Positions 22,721 to 33,847 of a DNA stretch of 64,000 nucleotides are shown here, in pieces (the first letter of the stretch is position 1; each line of letters begins with the position of its first letter). The position numbers and the translations under genes were made by a program. The DNA is from Dryocosmus kuriphilus (taxonomy: Eukaryota > Arthropoda > Insecta > Hymenoptera > Cynipidae), in assembly GCA_038277395.1 (NCBI GenBank), contig CM076197.1, positions 102,202,442 to 102,266,441 on the forward strand, written 5' to 3'. The notes beneath the pieces were generated by a model. The model had not been told where the DNA came from, ran no database searches, and was given only the letters and a program-made list of their open reading frames with translations.

Positions 22721-25700
22721 CACAGCCCCACAAAAAAAAAACAAATTTTCTGTGCACGTGACCAGACCACCATATCTATATGTTTTTGGGGTCGCTGAGT
22801 CCGAATCCGGGGTCCGTTTTTCTCCATCAGGTCAGGGTCAAGGTCGTTTCAAGGTCAAATCAATATTATTCCACGAATGTGCGCCAAGATGCCGTTTTTG
22901 TATGCTTTTGGGGTCCCTGAGTCCGAATTTGATGTCTCTTTGTCTCCATCAGATCAGGGTCAAGGTCATTTCAAGGTTAAATCGAGGAAAATACCTGTGA
23001 ACAGACACAATTACTACATCTATACGTTTTTGGGGTCGCTGAGTCCGAATCCGGGGTCCGTTTTTTTCCATCAGGTCAAGGTCATTTCACGGTCAAATGA
23101 CGATTATTTCACGAACGTGGGCCAAGATGCTGTTTTGTATGTTTTTGATGTCCCTGGGTGCGAATCCGAAGTCTGTTGGTCTTCATCAGGTCTGGATCAA
23201 GATCATCTCAAGGTCGAATCGAGGAAAAAACTTGAAAGCCAATAACATTGAATACGTCGTATGATACAGATGTAAAATAAAATTGGATATATTGGTTTTC
23301 TTTTCTATGCTTCAAGGCTTCTGTTTTAACGTGATATGGAGGACAGACGTTTAATTTATTCTCAGTTTTATAGAATATCATTTTTTATATTCTGACTGAC
23401 CGAATATCTCTGCGCTGAAGGATGTAATATAGCAACATTGGTGAGCCCAATTACAGTTTCTAAACTAACACCACATCTGCGTGGTGATACTTGAATTCTT
23501 CAAATCCTGCTACCGCGAGGGATACTGGGACGATGATAGCTGCTTCGAAAGGAGATGTGTAGAATGATTCGCTTTCCAGTCCCATGTGGTATCGAAGCCA
23601 GCGTGGCGCGCTGCCTTGCAGGGGGGCGTTAGGGTGTGAGAATGAAGCCGTAGTGTGTCTGACGACGAGTTGACATTGTCCTCGTCAAAGTCAGAAAGCT
23701 CTCATACTTAGACCTGAGGAGGTATGAGGGTTATCACCCTCAGGACGGTGGACTCACCTGCGATCGGACCAGGATCCCTAACGCGTGGGTACTTAAATCT
23801 ACTATGGGACCTAAAAAAAACAAACATAACACAACTTCAAATACTTCAAATAAACAGACTTCAGTGTCTTCATTAAAAACAAATGTAGTAAGTTCTTCAC
23901 CTGAACACTACTGTAACAAAAATGTTGATGCATTTTGTTACGTATGTGCTAAGTATCACCTATCAGCTGACCGAAGACAAATATATGATAAAATTAAAAA
24001 TATTTACAGAAACTGGATTGGATATTTATAACCAAGATAAAAAATGGATACCACACAAGATATGTAGTGCTTGTTACATGATGATGACCAGATATGATTC
24101 CGAAAAAAAACCTGAAAAATTAAAGTTTGTAAAACCTGCATATTGGGAAGAGCCATCATGCGCAGCAAACTGTTATATATGTTTGACAAAAGTGACAGGA
24201 ATTAATAAAAAAAATATTCAGAGTATCAAATATCCTGAAGTTTCAACGTTAGTAAGACCAATAGAGGAAAATATTGATATTGACGATGAAAGCGACAGTT
24301 CAATAGATTCGATGGAAAGTATGTCAACCAATGATGCATGCGATATTAGTGACGCTGAAGAAGATGAATATAAAGATGGAGATGAATATGCTTCAGATGA
24401 TGGAAATATGAGTACAAGTAGTGAATACTATGCTACTAATGGTCAAGACAAAACTCCAAAAATCATAGATCAAAAGGAATTGAATGATCTTGTAAGGGAC
24501 CTGGATTTACCTAAAGATAAAGCGGAATATCTAGCTTCATACATGAAAGGCAACAACTGGCTCTCAAAAGGCACAAGAATATCATATTACCGAAACCGGG
24601 AGGAAAACTTTAGAAAATATTTTACGATGATAGGGGAACCTTCATTAGTGTATTGCAATAATGTGGAAGGGTTAATGAATGAGTTCCAGATAGGAATCTA
24701 TAAGGACAATGAATGGAGACTATTTATAGACTCCTCCACTATAAGTCTGAAGGCAGTATTACTTCATAACACTAATGTTTTTGCTTCAATTCCCATAGCT
24801 CATTCAACCGTACTAAAAGAAGAATAATATAGTACGATGAAATTCATTTTAGAGACAATAAAATATTCTGAGCATAACTGGCTTATTTGCGGAGATCTTA
24901 AGATTTTAACTATACTGTTAGGACAACAATCTGGAAATACGAAATATCCTTGTTTTTTGTGTTTATGGGACAGCAGAGATCGCAAGAAGCACTATATAAC
25001 GAAGATATGGCCGAACAGAACCTCTTTCGAGGCTGGTTCTGCTAATATTGTACACGAAACACTGGTTGATCGCAGTAAGGTATTGCTTCCACCCCTCCAC
25101 ATCCAACTCGGCTTGATGAAGCAATATGTAAAAGCCTTAAATAAAAAAGGAGAGTGCTTTAAATATTTGAAGAAAAAATCCCCTAAACTCAGTGATGCAA
25201 AAATTAATGAAGGTATCTTTGATGGGCCACAAATACGTGAATTGTTAAGAGATAATGAGTTCGTTCTTGTAATGACTGACAAAGAAAGAGCAGCATGGGT
25301 CAGTTTTAAAGAAGTTGTACAACATTTTCTTGGGAATAATAAAAGCGTAGAGTACAAGAAAATAGTGGATCGAATGTTGGAAAACTATAAGGAACTAGGA
25401 TGTTTGATGAATTCAAAATTACATTATTTGCATTCACATATAGATTACTTTCCACAGAATCTAGGGGATTTCAGTGAGGAGCAGGGAGAGAGGTTCCACC
25501 AAGATATCAAGAAAATGGAAAAAAGATATCAAGGACGGTGGGATGTGAACATGATGGCTGATTACTGCTGGTCATTGAAGAGAGAAAGTAATAAAAAAGG
25601 AGTCAAGCGTAAAAGAGAGTCACTTGTACGATCATTTAAAAAGAAAAGAGTAAGATACCATACAAAACAATAGATAAATGAAGGTTCTCGATATTTTCTA

Positions 25701-26190
25701 AATCGATGATACATATAGTTATAATGTCTGTCTCTGTTTACTCAGCGACCCTAAAAACGTATACATGTAGTAGTTGTGTCTGTTCACAGGGGTTTTCCTC
25801 GATTTATCCTTGAAATGACCTTGACCCTTATCTGATGGAGAAAAACGGACCCCGGATTCGGACTCAGCGACCCCCTGACCTGAAAAACGTATAGATGTAG
25901 TAATTGGGTCTGTTCACAGGCCTTTTCCTCGATTTAACCTTGAAATGACCTTGACCCTGACCTGATAGAGACAAATAGATCTCGAATTCGGATTCAGGGA
26001 CCTCAAAAACATACAAAAACGGCATCTTGGTCCACATTCGTGGAATAATCTTGATTTGACCTTGAAATGACCTTGATCCTGACCTGATGGAGAAAAACGG
26101 ACCCCGGATTCGGACTCAGCGATCCCAAAAACATATAGATATGGTGGTCTGGTCACGTGCACAGAAATTTTTTTTTTTTGTGGGGCTGTG
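22721..26190 (+). mobile_element. DNA transposon with long TIRs, superfamily uncertain
   Basis: The terminal repeats begin cacagccccacaaaaaa and are inverted at 26,190. A 3-bp duplication taa flanks them (22,718-22,720 and 26,191-26,193). Each arm is about 450-500 bp and built of three to four diverged ~150-bp subrepeats with the word tcaggtcagggtcaaggtca or its variants. One protein gene on the plus strand fills the middle. A 3-bp taa duplication suits Harbinger or CACTA-type enzymes, but the protein does not settle it. Confidence 0.85.
23804..25673 (+). pseudogene. Putative transposase, one frameshift and one stop
   Basis: The first frame starts at ATG 23,804 (MGPKKNKHN) and the main frame is entered by a shift near 24,001-24,005, joining DKIKNI to TETGLDIYN. 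It ends at 25,673. An in-frame TAA at 24,825-24,827 separates HSTVLKEE from YSTMKFIL. Features in order: cysteine pairs (CYVC, CSAC, CAANCYIC) suggesting N-terminal zinc binding; an acidic linker; LFIDSSTISLKAVLLHN; LICGDLKIL; KYPCFLCLWDSRDR; PPLHIQLGLMKQYVKAL; LHSHIDYF and EEQGERFHQDIKKMEKRYQG; a basic tail. I recognise this arrangement from widespread uncharacterised animal proteins that look transposon-derived. D and E residues in the IDSS, CGDL and EEQGERFHQD blocks are plausible catalytic candidates (inference). Confidence 0.75.
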
Positions 26191-26519
26191 TAAATTTTGG
26201 CAAAATGGCAATTTTTCGCGACGTATACGTATGCTAATCTTATTATCGTAGCTGCCGAGAGAAGTTTAGATTGTATGGCATCTCACGTCGCGGGGAATAA
26301 AGAGGACATTCATGTTAACTGAAGAGTCACGCGATGTCCGATTACTGACGTCGTCGTGTGCACGCTCCATGCCGTATACACGCATCATGGTACTCGCAAC
26401 TTGGATGCAAAGGATGTCGTCGAGGCATTGAATTGCAGTAAAAGCGTGTAGTATGTTTTGCGAAAGGACGATAATAGTTCAGATATTGATGGAAGACCTA
26501 GCTTACCTCGACATTTCCG

Positions 26520-26977
26520 ATCCTTATATTTCCTTCCACTTTCATTTCATTCCAAATTCATCAACCAATTTAAAACAAATCTCAATCGAACGAATTTTAT
26601 TCAAAAGCAATCCGGGTCCAATATTCAAGAAGGATTCGAAATTGAACATTTTCGATTTGCCAAAAGGTATAAATTCGTACTTTTGCATATACTAATTGAA
26701 GTAGCTTTTTTTTTGGCTCAAAAATCGTCAACAGCTCTTAAAAAAAGTAGTAAAATTAAAAAGTGTAGAAATGGTCAAAAAAGCAAAGAGCCCTAAGAAC
26801 AATAAATAAAGCCTCTAGCTTTTTACACTTTTCCATATAGAACATGAATTTCATGTAGAACAATTACTGAAAATTGTTTTTGGATACAATACAGCTGTTC
26901 TGACCTATTCTAATGCCTTAAAAACAATCTCTTTGAAAGAATAATGATAGATTTTTCCGATATAATTTAACTTCATA
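26520..26977 (+). repeat. Tandem unit 1 (partial), left of mariner 1
   Basis: Shares ttcattccaaattcatcaac and following sequence with units at 28,411 and 29,620. Compared with them it lacks about 550 bp after cgattt (near 26,657). Together with 28,225-28,378 it forms the first of three units. Short frames here are not conserved between units. Confidence 0.75.
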
Positions 26978-28224
26978 CGAGGTGCGATCAAAAAGTAAGG
27001 TGACTTTTTGAATTTCGCGGGATTCGTACAGTCGATATTCTTTTTTTCTTATGTTGGTACACTCGTCCCAAACATATGTGCACAGTTTGAGCTATATAGC
27101 ATTTTTTGTTTCTTTGTGAGAGGCATAAAGGTTAGAAGTGTTTTGCGTGCTCGGCGATTTTCTGCTGTCAAAAAAAATGGATAAAAGAATTTGCATCCAA
27201 TTTTGTATAAAAATGGAATTAAGTGCTCCAAAACACTTGAAATGTTGACAGTGGCATACGGTGAGTGTACTCTGAGTAAAAAAATGTTTATAAGTGGTAC
27301 AAGCTCTTTCGGGAAGGCCGAGAAGATGTTAATGGCGAAGCTCGCCTTGGACGTCCCAGCACGTCAAGAACTGATGAAAATCGTTGAAGAAGTGTTTGGC
27401 TCATGCCAAGCAAGTTTAGTGGATATTTTGGGCATGAGACGTGTGTCAGCGAAGTTTGTCTCGAAATTGCTAAATTTTGACCAAAAGAACCGTCGCGTGA
27501 GCATCGCTCAGGAGCTGTTGAATGACGTCAACGGCGACCCGGACTTGCTCAAAAGGATCATAACAGGTGATGAAACATGGGCATATGGTTATGACGTCGA
27601 AACTAGGCTCAATCGTCCCAGTGAAAGCATTCTGGATCACCAAGACCAAAAAAAGCACGCCAAGTTCGATCAAATGTCAAGGTTTTGCTTACCGTTTTCT
27701 TGGATTATCATGGCGTAGTGCATCAGGAGTTCTTACCACAAGGTCGCACAGTTAATAAAGAGTATTACTTTGAAGTTATGCGCCGTTTGCATGAAGCAAT
27801 ATGAAAAAAACGTCCGAAATTGTGGAAAAACCAGTCATGGTTATTGCACCACGATAATGCGCCAGCTCACACGTCATTGCTTGTTCGTAATTTTTTGCCC
27901 AATAATAACACCATAATCATGCCTCAGCCACCATATTCACCAGATTTGGCTCCCTGCGACTGTTTCCTGTTTCCAAAACTGAAAAGGCCCATGAAAGGAC
28001 GGCGTTTTGCGACGATTGAGGAAATAAAGACCGCATCGCTGGAAGAGCTGAAGGCTATACCAAAAAGTGCTTATCAGAAATGCTTTGAGGATTGGAAAAA
28101 GCGTTGTTACAAATGTATTATATCCGAGGGGGATTACTTTGAAGGGGACAACATCAATATTGATGAATAAATAAATACTTTGTCTTAAAAATAGAAAATC
28201 ACCTTACTTTTTGATCACACCTCG
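26978..28224 (+). mobile_element. Mariner transposon 1
   Basis: The inverted ends cgaggtgcgatcaaaaagta and tactttttgatcacacctcg are flanked by TA (26,976-26,977 and 28,225-28,226). The 1,247-bp element encodes a D,D34D transposase on the plus strand. Confidence 0.95.
27178..28170 (+). pseudogene. Mariner transposase 1, frameshifted
   Basis: The reading frame is split. Recognisable blocks are FCIKNGIKCSKTLEML (helix-turn-helix), GDETWAYGYD near 27,567, HHDNAPAHTS (27,847 on) and PYSPDLAPCDCFLFPKLK (to about 27,980), ending INIDE at 28,170. Aspartate codons at 27,853 and 27,958 are exactly 35 codons apart, giving D34D. Compared with mariner 2 it lacks 66 bp (22 codons, KKIVLPNRRITIREV...) from the second helix-turn-helix. 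Frameshifts occur near 27,235, 27,330 and 27,650. It cannot make active enzyme. Confidence 0.92.
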
Positions 28225-28378
28225 TATATGAATTACGTATGAAATGTCTCTGGAAATATATTATAAAAAAACCTTACACTATATTTGTGATCAAATAAAG
28301 TGGTCAAATAAAAGTCAAGTAAACAGTTCGAGCATTAATATTTTGTTCTGAAAAAGGTCTGTTTTTGTTTGTTTTTAG

Positions 28379-29582
28379 GGGCGGCTTTTCAATTTCTATA
28401 CCCTTGTCTCTTGTATTCCCTTCCGCTTTTATTTCATTCCAAATTCATCAACCAATTTAAAACAAATCTGAATCGAATGAATTTTATTCAAAAGCAATCT
28501 GGGTCCAATATTCAAGAAACATTTAAAATTGAACATTTTCGATTTAAACGCTTTCATGGAAACAGCGGCGAGCCAGAATTTTTTTTCGGGAGAAAATGCA
28601 ACTGAAGAATAAAAATATTTAATATCTAATATAGTAAAAGCAATAAACAATTCATAGAATAAAAATATTTATTTACATGTGACAATATATTGCAGAATAA
28701 CATATACTAGGGTGGCTCGAATGAAGTAAACAGCTCCTAAAATGAGGAATAATATGAAAAACTGTAGTAAAGTTTTAAAAATTCTTTTAGAAATGAGAAA
28801 ATAAACCCTTTTTGAGAAAGACAAAACTAATTTTCCCGAGCTCACTTCAGATTTTATTGTAGACATTTCAAGGATTTCAAATGCAATAAGTAGGTATTAA
28901 AAAAAATTAGATACAAAAGAAGTATCCTAAACCACCCTTAAGGGTGAAAAACAACCACTTTGAGAGTTTAATTACAGATTACCCAATCTAATTTAACTTT
29001 TGCACAAATACGTACGAAGTGTTCTCTGGAAAAATATAAAAAATCTCTGCATTATATAAGTGGTTAAAACTACCTTTAAGGAGCATTAACCATGCCAAAA
29101 AGTATAAATTCGTACTTTTGCATATATACTAATTGAAGTAACTTTTTTTTGGCTCAAAAATCGTCAACGGCTCTTAAGAAAAGTAGTAGAATTAAAAAGT
29201 GTAGAAATGTTGAAAAATAGCCCTTTGAAAGAGCAAAAAGCCCTAAGAACAATAAATAAAGCCTCTAGCTTTTTACACTTTTCGATATAGAAATTTCATG
29301 AATTTCATGTAGAATAATTACTGAAGTTTTTTTTTGGATACAATACAGCTGTTCAGACCCACTCTTATGCGCTAAAAACAACCCCTTTGAAAGATTAATG
29401 ATACCTTTTTTTCGATATAATTTAACTTCATATATAAATTACGTATGAAATGTCTCTGAAAATATATTGTAAAAAACCTTACACTATATTTGTGATCAAA
29501 CAAAGTGGTCAAATAAAAGTCAAGTAAACAGTTCGAGAATTAATATTTTGTTCTAAAAAAGGTATGTTTTTGTTTGTTTATA
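28379..29582 (+). repeat. Tandem unit 2 (~1.2 kb)
   Basis: The unit begins with ggggcggcttttcaatttct and the same start recurs at 29,583, so the period is about 1,204 bp. It includes, at about 29,405-29,450, the locus homologous to mariner 1's insertion point, here unoccupied. No conserved gene. Confidence 0.8.
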
Positions 29583-30359
29583 GGGGCGGCTTTTCAATTT
29601 CTTTACCCTTGCCCCTTATATTCCCTTCCACTTTTATTTCATTTCAAATTCATCAACCAATTTAAAACAAATCTCAATCGAACTAATTTTATTCAAAAAC
29701 AATCCGGATCAAATATTCAAGAAGCATAAGAAATTGAACAATTTCGATTTACTTTCATGGAAACAGCGGCGATCCAGAATTTTTCTTCGGGATGGGGGTC
29801 TTGGATATAGGCAAAGAATGGGAGAAAAAGGCAACTGATGAATTAAAAAATATTTAATATATAATATAATAAAAGCAATAAATAATTCATAGAATAAAAA
29901 AATATTGATTTACATCTAACAATATATTGCAGAATAACATATACTAGGGTAGTTCGAATGAAATAAACAGCCCCTAAAGATAGGAAAAATATGAAAAACT
30001 GTAGTAAAGTTTTAAAAAACCCCTTAAAAAATAAGAAAATAACCCTTTTTGAGAAAGAAGAAGTAATTTTCGAGCTCATTGCAGTTTTTATTGTAGATAT
30101 TTCATGAATTTCAAATGCAATAAGTACTAAAAAAAACTGGATACCAAACAGTATCCTAAACCACCCTTAAGGGTAAAAAACAACCGCTTTGAAAGTTTAA
30201 TTACAGATTTTTCAATCTAAATAAACTTTTACATAAATACGTACTAAGTATTCTCTGGCACAATATAAAAAATCTCTGTATTATATAAGTGGTTAAAACT
30301 GCCTTTAAGGAGCATTAACCACGCCAAAAAGTATAAATTATATTATTATTAAATATATG
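29583..30359 (+). repeat. Tandem unit 3 (truncated by mariner 2)
   Basis: Follows unit 2 closely until about 30,335 (ccaaaaagtataaatt) and then passes through a short AT stretch into mariner 2. Confidence 0.75.
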
Positions 30360-31602
30360 CGTACAGTCGATATTCGTTTTCTTTTCTTCTTATGTTGGTA
30401 CACTTGTCCCAAATATATGTGCACAGTTTCAGCTATATAGCATTTTTTGTTTGTTTGTGAGAGGCATAAAGGTTAGAAGTGTTTTGCGTGCTCGGCGATT
30501 TTCTGCTGTCGAAAAAAATGGATCAAAGAATTTGCATCTAATTTTGTGTAAAAAATGGAATTAAGTGCTCCAAAACACTTGAAATGTTGACAGTGGCATA
30601 CGGTGAGTGTGCTCTGAGTAAAAAAAATGTTTATAAGTCTTTCGGGAAGGCCGAGAAGATGTTAATGACGAAGCTCGCCCTGGTCGTCCCAGCACGTCAA
30701 CAACTGATGAAAACGTTGAAGAAGTGAAGAAAATAGTGTTGCCGAATCGTCGAATTACCATTAGAGAAGTTGCTGATGATGTCGGCATCTCGTTTGGCTC
30801 GTGCCAAGCAATTTTAGTGGATATTTTGGGCATGAGACGTGTGTCAGCGAAGTTTGTTCCAAAATGGCTAAATTTTGACCAAAAGAACCATCGCGTGAGC
30901 ATCGCTCAGGAGGTGTTGAATGTCGTCAACGGCGACCCAGACTTGCTCAAAAGGATCATAACAGGTGATGAAACATGGGCATATGGTTATGACGTCGAAA
31001 CTATGGCTCAATCGTCCCAGTGGAAGCATTCTGGATCACCAAGACCAAAAAAGCACGCCAAGTTCGATCAAATGTCAAGGTTTTGCTTACCGTTTTCTTC
31101 GATTATCATGGCGTCGTGCATCAGGAGTTCTTATCACAAGGTCGCACAGTTAATAAAGAGTATTACTTTGAAGTTATGCGCCGTTTGCGTGAAGCAATAT
31201 GAAAAAAACGTCCGGAATTGTGGAAAAAACGATAATGCGCCAGCTCACACGCCATTGCTTGTTCGTAATTTTTTAGCCAATAACAACACCATAATCATGC
31301 CTCAGCCACCGTATTCACCAGGTTTGGCTCCCTGCGACTTTTTCCTGTTTCCAAAACTGAAAAGACCCATGAAAGGACGGCGTTTTGCGACGATTGAGGA
31401 AATAAAGACCGCATCGCTGGAAGAGCTGAAGGCTATACCAAAAAGTGCTTATCGGAAATGCTTTGAGGATTGGAAAAAGCGTTGTTACAAATGTATTATA
31501 TCCGAGGAGGATTTTCTTGAAGGGGACAACACTAATATTGATGAATAAATAAATATTTTTTGATAAAAATAAAAAGTCACCTTACTTTTTGATCACACCT
31601 CG
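30360..31602 (+). mobile_element. Mariner transposon 2, 5'-truncated
   Basis: Sequence homologous to mariner 1 starts at gtacagtcgatattc, so about 50 bp of the 5' end including the inverted repeat is missing. The 3' end tactttttgatcacacctcg is intact at 31,602. Missing one end, it cannot be mobilised. Confidence 0.9.
30518..31548 (+). pseudogene. Mariner transposase 2
   Basis: The longest frame starts at 30,724 and runs to INIDE at 31,548. It retains the helix-turn-helix block KKIVLPNRRITIREVADDVG that mariner 1 has lost. GDETWAYGYD and NDNAPAHT follow; the residues before DNAPAHT (QSWLLHH in copy 1) are deleted. The third block reads YSPGLAPCDFF: the catalytic aspartate of APCD is kept and D34D spacing is exact (31,231 and 31,336), while the nearby SPD is SPG. 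The stretch between GDETW and DNAP is read out of frame relative to family motifs. Nonfunctional. Confidence 0.9.
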
Positions 31603-31604
31603 TA

Positions 31605-32830
31605 TACATAATTTGTATATGCATTACTTATGAAATTCGGGAGAGGCCGCTGCATAGAAAAGTCAAATCATAGCTTCGATATTAAAAATTTGTTGAAGTA
31701 TTTAAAATAAAAATCCTTCAGCAACCTAAAAAGTCTGGGAAAGCGTTAGTCTTTCAGTTTTATTAAAGATTCGAAATTGAGGTTTCATGTTGCAACCACT
31801 TTTATAATGTATCAAACGAAAGGATGTATTTTGTGTGTCATTAAGATAAGCTAAAGACAATACTATATATGAAATTAGCATATTATTTTAAATGGATGGG
31901 ACTGATTAACATAAAAATGCAATTTAAAAAATAAAATCTTCCCTAAAAATGTAACGTATGGGACTATGAGAGTCAATTAAATTTTGCGAAGAATTTAGTG
32001 CCTGATATCAGGACTATCGAAGGGGACAGATTTGGAAGCCGAACAGGTTTTTGAGGCACTTTCCTTGGATGTTGGGATTTTGGTAAGTAATGAATCAAAG
32101 GGTTCTAAAGTCAGTGGGAAAGGTTCGTCGATCTTGGCGTCGCGACGTCTTTTGCTCCAATTCGAGGCAGATTTTGTATTCTTGAAGCGACCTGTAGGTC
32201 CATAGATATATAATGTATGTATATAGCAATAGCAGCAGTATAGAGAAGATTCTCAAGCCTCCGGGGCAGAGAAGCCGCCCATGAATTTCGGCTAATGAGA
32301 ACATTTGGAGATACGTCAGTTCCAGTATGCTAATGGCCATACAGATGCCGATACAATTTCAAGATGAATCTCTCTCTCATCTTTCCCTCTCTTTTTCTCT
32401 CCTTCTGTCTCTCCTTCCATATCCCTCTTTCACGGGCTCGACCGTCCCTATATTACGCTGTCTACCGTATATCTGCCTTAACTATCCATTCCGTAGAGAT
32501 CCCACACCGTAGACCCTATTCACATAATAAAGAAATAAGAATTTCATCTAATTGTCATTGATATACTCGCGGAAAAAGACAAGTACCCGGTACATAATGA
32601 TTATAAATTATTCCATCGACTGACTCCAATACAATTCAAGGAACTTTGTTGCTCAATTGATTCACTTTGTTGGGAATGAGTAATCTCAGCTTATTATAAT
32701 AATTCACTGGAGTGCCTGCATTCATTAAAAATTCATAAGTACAAAAAAAAGCAATACTTTTTTTCTCTATATTTTTGAACAGAAAATATCGTTTATTCCA
32801 TCTGAAATATTAAGGAATAGCTGTCAATGT
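31605..32830. other. Gene-free interval
   Basis: No domain-bearing frame or transposon end was found. A C/T-rich tract occurs near 32,365-32,440. Possibly unique host DNA. Confidence 0.5.
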
Positions 32831-32839
32831 GGTACCCTA

Positions 32840-32955
32840 AAAAAACGATTTGTGAAATTTTCTTACCTCAAGCTAGAAATATTGTTAATAGATTTCAATT
32901 AATTTAACATGGGGAAAAGAAACTGGTTTCAAAGTTTTTGGAGTTAAAAATGAGA
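32840..32955 (+). repeat. Tandem repeat copy 1, left flank
   Basis: Matches 37,690-37,850 (aaaacgatttgtgaa, aatattgttaat, atttaacatggggaaaagaaac). The copies differ by a ~50-bp gap. It is continued at 37,243 beyond the nested insertions. Confidence 0.65.
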
Positions 32956-33476
32956 ATTTACCTACATGGAAAAAATGTCTAAGGTAACTTTTACCATGCG
33001 AGCATGATAATGGGGGGACGAGTACCAAATAAGTAAAGATTTACGCAAATGTATGGAAGATTTATCCATAAATGTAGTATAATTATTACCAATCAGTATG
33101 GTAACCGAGTTTTGCGTCAGGGAAAAATAGGCGTGCAAATAAAACCATCCTGTATGGTAACGGCGTACCGGTTCAAGCTGATCGAATTTAGCTCCAAAGT
33201 CAGCTGCAAAGGATTAACAACTTAAAATAAAATTTTTTAAATTCTGACATCACAGTTACGAAAGTTATAAATTCAGAATTTTACAGGCTTCGATGATTTC
33301 AGATATCTAAAATTTTTCTTAAAATGTTTAAGATTGGAATAAATAAAGTTTATCTTGTAAACGGAATGAGATACGCCAAAAGAGAAATTTTTGGATTCAA
33401 CTCCAGAATTATATAGTCTTGAAATGAAGATTTTTTAAAATAAAGAATTCTTTATTTAAAATACATTCGTCGATGC

Positions 33477-33505
33477 ATTTCGCCATGTTATCATGGCCTC
33501 TTCAG
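33477..33505 (-). ncRNA. Hammerhead-like stem-loop motif, PLE A left arm
   Basis: On the minus strand: CTGAAGAG, GCCATG-loop-CATGGC, GAAAT. It is the inverted copy of the motif at 36,760-36,788. Confidence 0.5.
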
Positions 33506-33847
33506 GACTGGAAAATATATAGTAGATAACAAGAGGATATCCAAGCAGAGATTTTTGAAAAGTTGTTTACGAAATTAGTAGCTCACCATCATAAAGAGTT
33601 ATAAAAGTTTTCCCATTGTTATAAAATTTCCGTTAGGAATGAAAAGATTTGTGTTAAGAAGTTGACATTTTAGGTTAGCTCTAGAATAGAAACACAAAAA
33701 TATGGAATTTTTTATAAAATGAAGGTAGTTAGATTAATCGAAAGGTTAAGAAGATTATTTACTTACAGAAAATTTTGAATTTCAGTTTGAGTTCCATTTT
33801 TATGCAATAACAATTCTAATAGATAACGTGGACCACATGGTCATGGT

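Noticed and set aside
32327..32561. Leucine/serine-rich overlapping frames
   Set aside because: They arise from a C/T-rich tract (ctctctc, tttctctcc); frames in two registers look alike, as expected of simple sequence.
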